From assembly GCA_033980235.1 (NCBI GenBank), contig CM067067.1:22651403-22715402 (forward strand): a stretch of DNA of 64,000 nt. The letters are read 5' to 3'. Below are positions 14,633-28,500 of the stretch, in pieces (position 1 is the stretch's first letter; the number at the start of each line of letters is the position of its first letter). This stretch comes from Diadema setosum. Taxonomy: Eukaryota; Echinodermata; Echinoidea; Diadematoida; Diadematidae. The position numbers and the translations under genes are program-made. A model generated the notes under the pieces. That model saw nothing but the letters and a program-made list of their open reading frames with translations. It had not been told where the DNA came from and did not search any database.

Positions 14633-17600
14633 TCATTCTTTGTTTTGAACGGAGATCTATCTAGTGACAATTTTCCCCACAATATGCGTATTCTTATTCA
14701 TGGGTTGTTAATGACGATGTGTGGTTTGTTATGTGAAATGAGGGATTGTTGTTGTTGTTGGTGTTTATTGGCGCTTTTCAATCATTCTGATTATGTGCGC
14801 CACGTCTTCTCCATGCTATAATAGTGGGAGTCCATGAAAGAGTCTGTGAGCTCAGTTCAGTTGATCACGTCACGCTCACTCTGTTCTAGGTTTCGGCTTA
14901 CCTGTCAAGTGGCAGTGTGTGAGATCAATTTCCCTCCACCGTTAATAGTGCAGTATGTGCAGTGCATCTATATACAAATACATATAAATATACTCTTTGT
15001 TGTGTGTGTATTTTAACAAAACGTATGAACACACAAGGTGTCCGTATTGCTAGTAAATTCTGACAATATCAATATAAACGCTTTGTATTTCTTAAATACA
15101 CACACAAAGCCCTAAAATTATCTTCTATACTAACCTTCATTATGTTTGTAATATTCAATACAATTATTATCAACATTTTTTGCATCAATTTCCTTTCATT
15201 TTTGTACCGTTTACATTCCAAATAAATGCTCTATTGTTTCTAACACTTGATATGCATCACATAATCCATTTTCATGCCAATTGATATCATAAAGATAATA
15301 ATTCAACCTACATTTTCTTAGGCGAATTTGATGTACTAACACGTCTTCCTTTCTACTCATTTCTTGTAACTGTATTCCCTTAGATATCTGCGACTGTATT
15401 CCTAAGAAATCTCTTCCTCTCTCTGATGTTTCCCATTCTGTTTGCCAAATATTTCTATAATACGACACCATAAAGTTCTTGTCTCGAATGAGCAATATCA
15501 ACATCTATATTTTCTTTAAAAGACCCCCTTTTTGCTAAATTACCAGCTATTTCATTACCTTTCACTCCTCTATGAGAGGGTATCCATTCAAAATGAACAT
15601 CTATATCCTGCAATTGTAAACATTTCAATTTTTCTAAAATTTCTACAACTAAAACATTAGTAATAAAATACTGTAATGCAGCTAGAGAATCGGTTAAAAT
15701 AACAACCGAAATACTATCGTATACGGAAAGTCTCCAACCATTCTAATGCCATTATGATTGCAGTCAATTCTGCTCTCATAATACATACTGAAGGTAATCT
15801 AAAAACTTTACCTATATCATACTGATCAACATAAAAAGCAGCACCAGTATTATTATTATTATCTTGCCTTGATCCATCTGTGTATATCTTTAAATAACCT
15901 TTCCATCTTATTAATAATCTTTCATTTATACAATTTGTTACTTGTAAATCAGTATCAATTCTTTTCCTAATGTTATAAAAATAAAATATGATATTCTCGG
16001 AGTTACATAATACCAATACGGTTCTTTTAATATACAATCATAAATTTGTTCAACTTTTGTATTCAAAGTACATGCCCTCATCGCAAGAGGGCCTTGACCG
16101 GTTTTCCAATTAAATCGATCGTAATACCAACATAGCTGTAATATTTCGACTGTAGAATGCCGTTTCCTTTCAAAAGACATTAAAATAAAATCTATACTTA
16201 TCAACAAATATACTTCTGCGAAATTTTAATGGCATCTCTCCACACTCTACTTGCAAAGCTTCAAGAGATGTCTTACGCACTGCACCAGTAACTATTCTGA
16301 AAGCCTGATATTGAATACAATCAAGTTTACGTTTTGTGCTACTTCACATCCATAATCTATAATTGATCTTATTAATCCTTTATATACCGTCAATAATATT
16401 TATCCATTACTGCCCCATGGCATACCTGCCAACATTTCAAGATGAAATATCTTACTCGTGGATTGCAAAAATCTAATTTTATATGCAAACTGAAGTTAAA
16501 AATCTTACTTTGTGTCAAATCTTCAGAAAATACACATGAAAGGTATATCTAAATATTTTTTTAGAATCTTATTTCTCTGACAGAAAATCTTATTTTGCTA
16601 TTTTCGATTTAAAAAATCTTACTGAATCTGATAAAATCTTACCAGTTGGCAAGTATGCCATGGAGTACCAGCAACACATCTCATCAAATTCAATCGCTTT
16701 ACAGCCTTATCTTTGATAACATCAATATGTTTTTTCCAGTTTAACTTATGATCAAACCACATTCCTAAAAACTTATATTCCACATATTGTTTAATTTCAT
16801 ATCCTTCAAGAAATAATTTGACATTATTTTTCTGTTTGTTGGTGAACACCATCACAGCTGATTTATCAGCTGAGACATCGATCTTCCAGTCTCTACACCA
16901 TGACATAATTTCATCAATTGCTCTTTGTAATTTCTTCTGCAAATAACATAATAATAATAATAATAATAAATTTCTACTCATGCTCCATAACGCTATATCA
17001 TCAGCATATACTGATAACTTAACAGAATTTTCTTTCAATTTCAAATCACTCAACATAACATTAAACAAAACTGGACTCATAACACATCCTTGTGGAGTCC
17101 CCCTTTTCAGCACATATTCTTCAGAACATATACCATCTAACTTTACTGCACATTGTCTATTTCCCAAAAATGCAGCAGTCCACCTTAACATTCTATCTTT
17201 AATTCCAATCGCTTCAATTTTATGAAGTAAACCTTTTCTCCAGATCTTATCAAAAGCCTTAGTTAAATCTAAGAACACAACAACCACATATTCTTTATTC
17301 GCCATTCCTTTTTGTACATCAGTTTCTAATCTCGCCAATTGATCGATAGTACTTCTATTTTTTCTAAAGCCCGCTTGAAACGGACTTAATATATCATTCC
17401 TCTCCAAATACCATACTAATCTGTTTTTCACCATTCTTTCCATAATCTTACACATCACTGAGATTAAAGTAATCGGGCGATAAGACATAGGATTCGTGGG
17501 GTCTTTTCCCGGTTTCAACACAGGAATTTGTATACATTGATACCATTCAACTGGAAAAATTGCTTTAATCCATACATCATTATATAATTGCAATAAACAT

Positions 17601-20600
17601 TTATACATAATTTCAGGTAGCGATTGTACCATGATAGCATTAATACCATCTTTACCTGCCGCTGTATTTTTCATTTCTTTCAACGCATTCTTTAACTCTC
17701 TCATTGTGAATTCCTCATTGTGAATTCCTCATTGAAAGGACTATCAACTTGCTCATTTAAATTTACTTTAATTTCTTCATTCTCAATATGTTTCCTTTTT
17801 TCTTCTTCTTCTAAATTACATATATCATAATGTTTCGATCAACTGAAACGCCTTAGCAATAAGATTTGCTTTTTGTGATATATCTGTTACCGGTACCATC
17901 TTATCCATATCAAATAAATTACTACTAATATGAGTATTCTCTTTACCTTTCTGTAATCCTTTCACTTTTTTCCAAACTTTACCCACATCCGTCGTTCGAT
18001 TTAACGACTGGCAGTATTTGAGCCAGTATTTATACTTTTCTTCTCTTAGAACTTTCTGAGCATACGCTTTCTTTTCTTTATACTTTACCAAATCTTCTGT
18101 CTTATTATGTCTTCCTACTCTATAGTATACCGATTTCTCTCTCTGATCACCTGTTCACATTTCTCTGTCCACCATGGCGGTGGATCCTTTCCTTTTCTTC
18201 CTCCTATATGTACATGTTTTATATTTTCTTCTGCTACCTCATTAATCAAACTTACAATCAAATTATATTTTTCTTGAATGCTCATATCTTCTATCACTTG
18301 TAATATATCCAAATGCAAACATTTATCACCAATTCTTTTCTTATGTAAATTCCAATCAACATTTCTGAATGACCACACCTTTTCATGAATTCCTGTTCCT
18401 TTTACATTAGAATATTTTGGAATCTATGAGCATTTTAAAACCAAATGATCACTACCAAAATTACTTTCCAATACTTTCCAATTTAATTAATGCGCAAACT
18501 TTTGCGAAGCAATGGTCAGATCTAAACATGACCAAAGACCCGTGTGCGGGTCCAGTCTAGTTGCCGATCCATCATTTAACAAAACCAAATTATACTTTTC
18601 TAAAAATTTTACCACCACTTTTCCATTACTGTCCTCTTTTCTTCCACCCCACACTGTGGGCATTGAAATCACCGAACAGTACGAAATCGGTAAAACAATT
18701 TTGAATCATGTCTTCCAATTTACATATATCTATTTTTTTTTTTACATGTATTATAATAATTTATAATTGAAACAAAAAAAAAAAACATTGAAACTATTCG
18801 TTGATACTCTTCAGAAGAAGGGGTTTGTATCTCTTGAAAAATGATAGATTTATGAGTATAAATCACCAAACCGCCTCTACCTCCTGAAACTCTGTTCTTA
18901 GTAACAGAGTTGTAATCAGGTATATTGAAAACATTATAATCTGTAAACCAACTCTCTTGAATACATATAATATGTGGTAAAATTGTCCGTTCTTTGCCTT
19001 CTATCAACTTTTTGTAAAATTCTGTTCCATGAGCATTCATGCTCTGGGCATTCCACTGTAAAATATTGAATACTTTATCTGTGGAACGGAAAGTATCCCG
19101 TTTGCTTTGAGTATTTTGCGATTCACTGAAGGCGTTCATGAATGAGTTCGGGTGACACATCTTGTATGTCTAAGCATCGTTTAGCTGCTTCAACCACAAG
19201 TCTAATTCTGTTAGAATGGGTTGTTTCTTTATCCAGATTATTGATGATGAAAGTGACGAATGACAGAAAATCAACATTAACATTGAAAGATGACGCGGAC
19301 GGTTGTTCTGGTTCTCCTGTTGGTTCTTTTTTTCCTCAACAGTTTCTCTTTTTTCCGTTTGGGTTCCTCGATGTACCATAATTATTCTCTGTTACAGAGG
19401 CGGGCTTGATTGTATGCATTCGGGGGTCCTCTTTTTTTCATTCTCTTGTGATAAATTCTGCTGCCTTATTTCACCAGCCTGTTGTGACGTCTCTACTTGT
19501 TTTGAGATTTGGATATTCGTCACAGTCTGCTGATTCATTTCTGTGGATTGTTGCGACGTATATTGTTTTGCGGCTTGAGTGAGCATACGACATCTTGTTT
19601 TCGAATTTGAGCGTCTGTAGCTCTTTCGCTTCTTTGTAGTAGATGCAGCCTTGGTATGCTGCCGAATGGTTTTCTTTGCATCTAAAGCACTTTGGGTTGT
19701 CCTTTGTTTGACAATCCTCAAAGTGGTGGTTACCACCACATCTCACACATCTTATTTTCCCCCTACACTGGCTTTTTACATGTCCGAATTGTTTGCATTG
19801 GAAACATCGTGTGAGGGGAGCTACGTATTCGTGCACTCTGTATGTCTGATGCAAAAATGTGACAGATGTGGGCATTTGTTGCGAGTCAAGAAACAATAAC
19901 ACAGAAGGGGTGGGGCCTAGTACTCCTTCGATCCTTTTTTTTTTAATCGCTTCACTTGAATGACTCCTTGGTCCTTCAATAATTCTTGAAGCTCTTCTTC
20001 AGTAATCTGCTCATCAACCCTGAGAATGACGCCTTTGCTACTCACCACCTTTGATTGCATTCTTTCGACTTTCACAGAGACCCCTGCCAACTAACTAATT
20101 TCTAAGGGATGTAGCGACCATCTCTTTTATTGACTCCTGGGTGTTCTGCATGAATGGTTTCAGAGTAGCTTAGTCTTTTCTTACCAGCCGCTTTCCCTAA
20201 AATCTAAAGAGGACAGTGTCCAACAGCTCAGGTAAATTAGTCTTATCTTGCCAGCCGCTTTCTATAAAATCTAGAGAGGACAGTGTCCAACAGCACAATC
20301 AGATTAAGTAAGGGTGATGTGAAAAAACAAACAAACTTGAACGTGAGGACTATGCCCTTCATTGTACGGACAAAGCCCCGACGATGTCGCTACAAAATAA
20401 AGAATTAACCCCCTCAAAGCCACAATCCCAGATTTCCGGTGATTTTGTATAAATTGTTCAACAGGTTGTGAACAGTGATGACAGTTACAATACACCTGTT
20501 GGTAGACCTTGGCAGTCTTTGAAAATGAGCTTCGACACCAAGTATTCTTCCAGTATGGTCGAGGATTGAAGTTCATAAGACTGGAGTGAACAACGGATAA

Positions 20601-20814
20601 TGCAAGCTGGCTTTTCTATACGAACTGCTTAACAATGTCGAGGCTTTCCGCCCGTATTCATTCGCTCCGCTCTAAGGCATGTATCGGCGTAAAATGTCAG
20701 AATTATACAAGAGTCATCTCACGTCCAAACACACGCAAAGCAAGGCTCAACTTGCGTCTCTCTTAAATTCAGTACAGTACTTGAAGTTTGAGATCTAATG
20801 CCCACTCACACACA

Positions 20815-20873
<59 letters not shown>

Positions 20874-23800
20874 TCACACACACACACACACAAAAAAAAA
20901 AAAACTGTTGACAAGATGACTTCATATTTGCTCATTAGAATACTGTTCATACCTGAATCTGCTTCAAGTCATTTTTTTATTCCTTTTTTCCTATTCCTTA
21001 CACTGGTCATTCTCCCATGAAATCTTTGAAACATAATTTTTCGTTCAAAAATCAGATTACATTTTAATACTCAAGCATTCCAAAACTAAAGGCTATGGAA
21101 ATTCCCATGTAGCATGTATATACCAGCTCAGTCGTGACCACCACAGTTGGAGTCATGTTGGACGAGAATGTGTAGTGACATGAACATGGGGTACATATTT
21201 TGTCGTCGGCCTGTCGTTTTGTTCCCCTCTCTTTCACCTCTTGAGTAAATGTTAAAAAACAAACAAACAAACAAACTATGTGGTGTGGAATGTGTACGCA
21301 AATCACAGGGCTTTTACTTTATGATGAAGGCTTTACACTTTTGTGTGATAATGGTGTATTTTCGCATTGTTGGAGTATATGCCGACTGGGCATTACATGA
21401 TCCTCTTTGCACGGATTAACGAACGCTCCAGTGGACATGGGTGGGTGAATAAAAGTCACAAGTTCAAAACGCCGTTAGGCCAGCGTACAAACACCATCAG
21501 CGCCTCCCCCTATAATAGATATATCATTATGCTTGTTCGTTTTTATAGGTGGTGTACCACAGACAGCATGATGCTATTCATGCCTGTGCAATAACAACAG
21601 GTGGATTCTTGATCCTCATGGTATACAAGCTATTAAAAAAACACACACACAGAGACACAAATACAGACACGGACATAGACGTAAAAACATCACAATGGTT
21701 GGACATTTAAAGGTCCTGTTTACCTTTGGGAGCGGTGATATGAAAAATATTCACAAAACATCCTACCACATAAAATTTGTGCAATAAAGCCTAAGATATA
21801 AGGAGATATCACTGTTTTTCTCATTAAACCATAACTGTAGACGGTTTAGTCTGGAAACATTTTTATTATAACTATTGTTCACATTTTGTTTATTTAACAA
21901 TACTTAACACCGACTGTACTGGTTCATATTTCTACATTGGTTGTTTCTATCCCTAACTCACATTTTAGAACTATTTTGAAGCACTAATGTTGGATTTTTG
22001 TTCTATCAAATAGTAAATTATGCCTTTAACATCACATAGTCACCTTGGAAACGCGGTGATAGTAACCGTGGTTTCTCCCTTCTCTGCATCTAGAGAATCC
22101 AAAAGTTGCTGTCTCCTGAAGCATAATCAAAGAGAGGTATAAAATCACCGTTTAACTGGACACACCATGGTCTTTAGTGTATGTGCACACTGGGTGTGCT
22201 GCGTAGTACTGCCCCCAAGGAAAAACGCAGTATCTAACATTTTTGGCGATTTTCACTTTTTTGCATAAATATAGTCAGTGGGCAATCCTTGTTCATATGA
22301 CATATTCAGATTTTTGAAAAAAAAATGTTTGGAAAGCTACTTTTCCGTAACTGCCAAACGCAGTATCAACACTTAACTTGCACTTTCCCCAAGGAAAAAC
22401 GCAGTATCTACAAAGCTAGTCTTAATTACCAGACACTGTTATTCATATATGTTTTGCCGGTTGTTCTGTAATTTGAACGTAAATTACTTTCTTTAGATAT
22501 ACTTGCTCAATAATAAGACATAATGTTCAAAATATCTAACCGAAACAATACTGATTAGTAAATATTTTGATGAGATCGTGATCCTAATATAAAACACAGT
22601 GTGTGATTAAGACTAACCGAGTGCACATTAAAACAATTTATAAAATGGGTTCAAGAATGTAGCCAATTGAAAGCGCTGAAATGAGTCACGTGTGCGTGTA
22701 TTAATTTCTCACTAACATGCACGGCCTGACGTCACAATGTTTACACTAGCAGTGCGCACTCAATCAGTTGTTACAAGTGCGTCGCGCGCTACTATACGCG
22801 CTGTCAATCCTGTATACAACTTCTAGTTCGGGCTGCCGGCCGGCCTTTCTTGTGTGCATAACATTGTGTGGCGTACGTATACTCTTATACGTATTATGTG
22901 CGGGATTTCCGAGTGCGACGTGCGTAAATGTTTGGGACGAAAATCTTTGGACATCTTGACTCTTGAGCGAGTGCTACATGTAGCTGACTGGTATTGACCC
23001 CAAAAGGTACGTGAAAAATGCTGTTAGTTTTCGACCCATTTTATAAAACAAATGATGCACAGGATTATTTCGTGGCGTTAGTGGAGATGCAGCTCACTCT
23101 AGGGTATTTACAACGTAGTGCAACATGCACTCGGCTTCGCCTCGTGCATGTTTCACAATTGTAAATACCCTCGAGTGCGCTACATCTCCACTAACGCACT
23201 CTATCCTGTGCATCATTTGTATAACAGCACAACACTTTTAATGACAGCAGCTTGCAGCTAGCTGCACTGAGCATGCAGTCAGCACAGGACCCGGCTAGTC
23301 AGCATGTACAGTGTGTAGAGTGTTCTACTTGGATTAAAACAAAATGTTGTCACGGGGAAAATTACTCATGAGCCTAGCCCTCAAGAAAAATTGGCTATCT
23401 GCAGATAATGAGTAGGCCTAAATTATTCAAAACTATTTCAATATTGAAAGAATAAAGCTGATCGTTTGTCACACGAAGCAAGGTAAACACAAATGCATGT
23501 TTGTCACACGAAGCGAGGTAAACAAAAGCGAGGTAAACACAAATGCATACATTGTGCTTACCTCGCTTCCTGTGATAAACGATGAGCTTTATTCTTTCAT
23601 ATTCTACCTCGATGATGAACATCTTCCGTACTATTTCAATATTAACTTGTTGTGAAGTAACTTTGTTAGGCCTAGACCCTAGTCAAAATTACTCAGGCTC
23701 CGAATCAGAAAGTTTCGGCGAAAGGCAATAGATCTAATTTGTGTTGTATCGGATAAACGTCAGGTTATGTAACATGTTAGACCCTTAGACAGAGATGTAA

Positions 23801-25358
23801 GTCTAAGTCTAAGACTTGTCTAACTTGTTAGACAGGAACGTTTGAGTCTTGCGTCTCTTTTCTAACGTTAGACTTAACGTTAATCAGAACTTTCAGGGTC
23901 CGTATTCCGAAAGTCTAAAGAAAGATCTAGTGTAGGACTAGAATAGGCCTACTGCTAGAGCAGGCCTGTTTATAAAACTAAGTAAGAAGTCTAAAACTAA
24001 AACTTAACCACTTAGAATCCTAAGTCTAATGAAGTGTCAATGCTCAATTATCTACTCTTTACCATACTGTCTTGTTCTAGCTGACAATAGATTATGTGAA
24101 AAATAGGTAAATGGACAAAATAGAGACAGTTAAGAATAAGTTCTATTTTAATTCTTATCTATAGACAGTGTCTAGACCCTAGTGAGACTCGGTTGCGTAA
24201 AATGCATGCTACAACTTACAAGTAAAAAAAGTTACATTACAAATTTACATGACATTAAAAAACTCAGGTTCAATCCAGAAGGAATAGGCCTAGAGAGCGG
24301 ATGTCACTTCGATCTAGACCGGTTCTAGATGTATTTTTTTTTTCCTAATTAAAGAGTCCTGTCTCGTGTAGGGCTTAGACTAAACCTTCTACTAGTTCTA
24401 CTTCTAGGCTATTTTTTTTTCTGTGAGTATCGTGCATGTATAGCCTGAGGCTGTAGACTCGTGTAGCCTGCTACGTAGCCAGCCTAGAATAAACGATTTA
24501 TAAACTAGTCTAAATCGATCTAGGTCCAGACATCCGATTTAGATTTATTTTGGTCTAGACAGACTCTAGCCTAGACTGTACAGATCTAGATCTAGTATTC
24601 TAGATGCTTGTTAGCGGCTAGGACATGTAGCATCACATTACAGCCTTGGCAAACTTCATATTAAACACGTAACGTTACAGCAAGATCGGTCTGGGAATGT
24701 AAGCAAAACGTTCCAAGAACGATCTGTTATTTGTTAATGTTATGAAACCTGCTCTGTAATCAGGGCATAAATGGGGGGATAGAGGATGCATCCCTAGGGC
24801 CAGAGGTTGAGGATGGTGCATCATGAATACTTGTACAATGATGTATACATGCATACGTAATTATGGCAGAAGATTAATCCTAGTCATTCCGCTGTAGATA
24901 CTGCGTTTTTCCTCGGGGAAATTCGTTCTATTGTAGATACTGCGTTTTTCCTTGGGGAAATCAGTCAATTGCATGGGGTTTCCCCAAAGTATCTACATTT
25001 TCATCAATAACTTAAAAACAAGACAAAAACACAAAATGATATTTTCCAGGAAAATTGGTAGCTAGATAGACTAAAATTCCACAATGAAGGAATTTTTCAA
25101 AAGAGTATATTTCCCAGGGGCTTTGGCAAAAATATGAAATGGTGAATATCTCGGTTGTTGAGAAATGGAGCTGGATGTAGATACTGCGTTTTTCCTGGGG
25201 GGGGGGGCAGTAAAACTAGGAACGACAAAAGCAGGAAGAAGATTATAAAGACTTTTGGAAGGAACTTAATCTCATCTTTGAAAACTTGACAGCTTTTGTT
25301 CATCAGAGTGACGCTTCTCTCTTTCCAATTCTCTTAACTTTCTCTCTTTCTCTCTCTT

Positions 25359-25393
<35 letters not shown>

Positions 25394-25520
25394 ATATATG
25401 ATACATACATATATTTATAATATGTATTTATCTACTCATTTTATACATAATATATATAATATCGACAAGCACGCACACACATTATAAGGCTGTAATCATA
25501 AGTATAATTATGTTATATAT

Positions 25521-25551
<31 letters not shown>

Positions 25552-25557
25552 GTGTGG

Positions 25558-25589
<32 letters not shown>

Positions 25590-28500
25590 GCGTGTGCGTG
25601 TGTGTATATGGTGCGTGATTGATTGATAACCATCTGATACCTTGCTTTCATGCTTGCCTCCACTGTGTTAAGCTGGGCGATACCACCGTATGGCTTCGGA
25701 GGTGTACTCTCCACGACGTAGCTTGCGTACTCCGGGCCCCAGACCGACTCACTTTATATGATAAAAGTTACCATTCCCTACGTGAATGATTGCCATAGTC
25801 ATTTCATTGTCATCATAGCTTATCATATAACGTACCTTTGAACACTGACAATGGAGTGGACTGACATGATAATTTCTGTCACCGAATCCAAAAAAGATAA
25901 TAATAATGATATTGCATTTCTGTTTCACGATTCCCTTTTATACGTTGTTTATGGGTTTGTTTGTTTGTTTGTTTTTGCGTTCTTTACACCGTTTCAGAAG
26001 GCTTGTCAACGAAACCGAGTGCAAGCCAATGGAATGACAATACATTAGAGTCATTGTACGGAATTTCTCCTTGAGAACTGTTCAGTAAGAGAAAGTGCGC
26101 TTGTGAGGGGGGGGGGGGGTAGGGTAGAGAGTCATCATTTTTTTTTTTAACAAAACACCTATAGAGGAAGAAAACACGTGTTGCAGAAAACTTCCATCGG
26201 ATGGGAAAACATGTATTGCAACAAAGTAAAAGTTTCAGCCAACTGATATGATTCATATGACTAGCAAGCTTTCGTCCACTGTAATAATATTATACAATAT
26301 TGTGGATTTTCTAAGGCCGAATTATTTTTCAACATCTTCGCTGCCTGTTGGTGATACTTTTGGATCATTAGAGCGTAGATAAGTAGGCGGCAGTGCGTAA
26401 CGAGAGTCCTTATTCCAGCAGGATTGCATAGGCTTTGAATCAGACGATAATCCCTACTTTACGATGTCCACGTAATTGACCCGAAAGGTTACTTTCGGCA
26501 AGGATTAGGTCAAAGAAGCGATATGGATTTTAGATAAAGGAAGACTAATCCTGCTATAGGAATAGGGACTGTGGGTACACATTGTCACCTACCTATGCTC
26601 CAGTGATCCCAAAGCGTCACCAGATTGGTGGCGTAGGTGTCAGTCAATCAAAGCCAAGTCACAGCTAGCCAGTCAAATAATAAAGGGGGTTGAAGATTTA
26701 GTTTTGATTTTGTTGTGATACTCGTTTGTTTGTTTTTGTCCAAATGTTTTGCTTGGCAACCTGAATTCCATCTCCCTTTTGAGCTGTCTCTTATGTGATA
26801 CTTCTTTTCCTTCTCCTACGATAGTATAGAGTGCCGTAACAAGTAACGGGCATGCTGCTAACATGTGCAGTTTGAAACTCAACCTTTAGGCGCAGATTGA
26901 CTATAATGATAGTATTAAAGTGAGACAGTTACAACGGCCAAACTATTTACGTGTATGATCCTTGTTGAAAAAGTTTTGTATAAAAATCGACGACTCTTTA
27001 CACATTTTATGCCCAAAACCTCTACACACTGAAACGCATTTATGATTAAGTAATACAGCCATATAAAACCAAAAACTGATAACTTGTCATCAGTATTCAA
27101 ATTGAGCATGGCTTGTGTAAGGCTTTGCTTATATTTTTGTGATAAATAGATAAATAGTGAAAAACAAACAAAAAAAAAAACCCACAAAAAAATCTGCTTT
27201 TATTTACTTTTCGCTCCGCCGCCGCAGGACGGCTAGAAACTTGTTAGATTCCAATAGCACGCGAGCACTCGCGGCCTCATGGTCGAATTTTATAAGGGTG
27301 TGTTCAATCTGGTGGGAGAAATAAAGATAAGCGGATAAACAATAAAGAAAGAAAATGTACGCTGTGTACTGTAATATGTTTAAAATCATATGAATTATAA
27401 ATGTATGTATGTAATAATAATAATACATATATGAATATTACACACATAAACATAATTATAATTACAAGAAAAAAAAAGCCACTCGCTATACAATGTTTAA
27501 GTTCGCTGTGACAAATTAGATAAAGTGATAATTTGATTGCTTTTCAGCTCTATCGGTATGCAAGAAACAATGTTTCGAAATAATTTGTGTATAAAAAAGA
27601 AAGAATGCAAACTCGTCCTATAGAAGAAGAGTCATCTTTGCTTATAGTCGTGATGTTTTAAGAATAATTCATGTCAAGACAGTGATATAAGATTTCTTTT
27701 CTTGAAGTCATGTCAAGGCGAGAAGTTGAGAGAAGATTTAGGTACAAGCAAATAGCAGACTTGTGAGACGAAGACAGTGATGATGATGAGGATGACGAAA
27801 CAGCATTAGATAGCGCCATTTATCTGTAGAAATATTCGGAGGCGCCCGGCTCCCACAATTATGTAACACATCATTCACAAAGTTGCTGGAAAAGATAGGA
27901 CTCTGGTTCGAAGACCGCATTACCCATTCAAATGCTTCGTATTCCATTCTATGATAGTAACAAACATCACCTGGTTTGAAAATGAACAATGTAAGTACAT
28001 GTTGACCTGTGTTGATTTACTATGTACCCTAACATCACTTTTACAGCCAAAACGAATACACGAATAAAAATAAGTAAAGACACGCCATGTACTCTGTATA
28101 AGTTTGTTCTTTTACTTTTCTTCAGATTACTTATAGATACGTCAATAAACCCCTTCCAAACCAAGACTCTATGTCAATATGATATATCAACAGTATCATT
28201 GCTACAATACTCATATGATTAATAAAGGATATTGGTATGCACCCCCCCCCCCCCAACTGAACATAACTTACATGTTTCCATGTTACTATCATTATCAAAA
28301 TATGAAGAGTTTGTTTGCAAAAACCGATAAGTCCATTTCTGAAGATTTTGAAGTTCGGTCTCTGTCATAAAGTACAAAATAATACCTTTTAAATGATATA
28401 TTGATCACTACATAGGTTTATTTTTGAAGTTATGGTCAAAAGAAGCACAAATTTTCTTATTATTCTCTTTATTTTTCTTGACCTTTAATCGCAAATATCT

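Larger units (their letters stand above)
15040..20300 (-). mobile_element. Decayed I-superfamily LINE retrotransposon (gag-EN-RT-RNase H)
   Basis: Lying antisense to the window and parallel to GCLC, this element carries, 5' to 3', ORF1 with three CCHC zinc knuckles, an APE-type endonuclease, a reverse transcriptase with the YADD box, and an RNase H domain. That domain order (with RNase H) is known for I, Nimb, LOA, R1 and related LINE clades. Frameshifts in ORF1 and the endonuclease, a stop-containing linker and a nested insertion show it is dead. The ends are approximate: two tandem monomers at 20164-20300 probably belong to the 5' UTR. Confidence 0.88.
22207..25212. mobile_element. 3.0 kb DNA transposon-like element in GCLC intron 3
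   Basis: The termini form an inverted repeat: TACTGCCCCCAAGGAAAAAC then GCAGTATCTA at 22207, and TAGATACTGCGTTTTTCC then a G-rich tract ending GGCAGTA at 25212. The core motif CCAAGGAAAAACGCAGTATC recurs inside both ends (22384 on the left; 24896 and 24934 inverted on the right). I found no transposase. The body includes two hairpins (23049-23220 and 23452-23596) and a CTAG/TCTAGA-rich stretch at about 23750-24620. Confidence 0.7.

Noticed and set aside
14419..14821. Phe/Leu/Ser-rich and Lys/Glu-rich frames
   Set aside because: They are the two strands of a (TTTC)n array.
21110..21300. Extra GCLC exon in intron 4
   Set aside because: It has loose splice-like borders but no similarity to GCLC, and exons 4 and 5 already join in phase without it.
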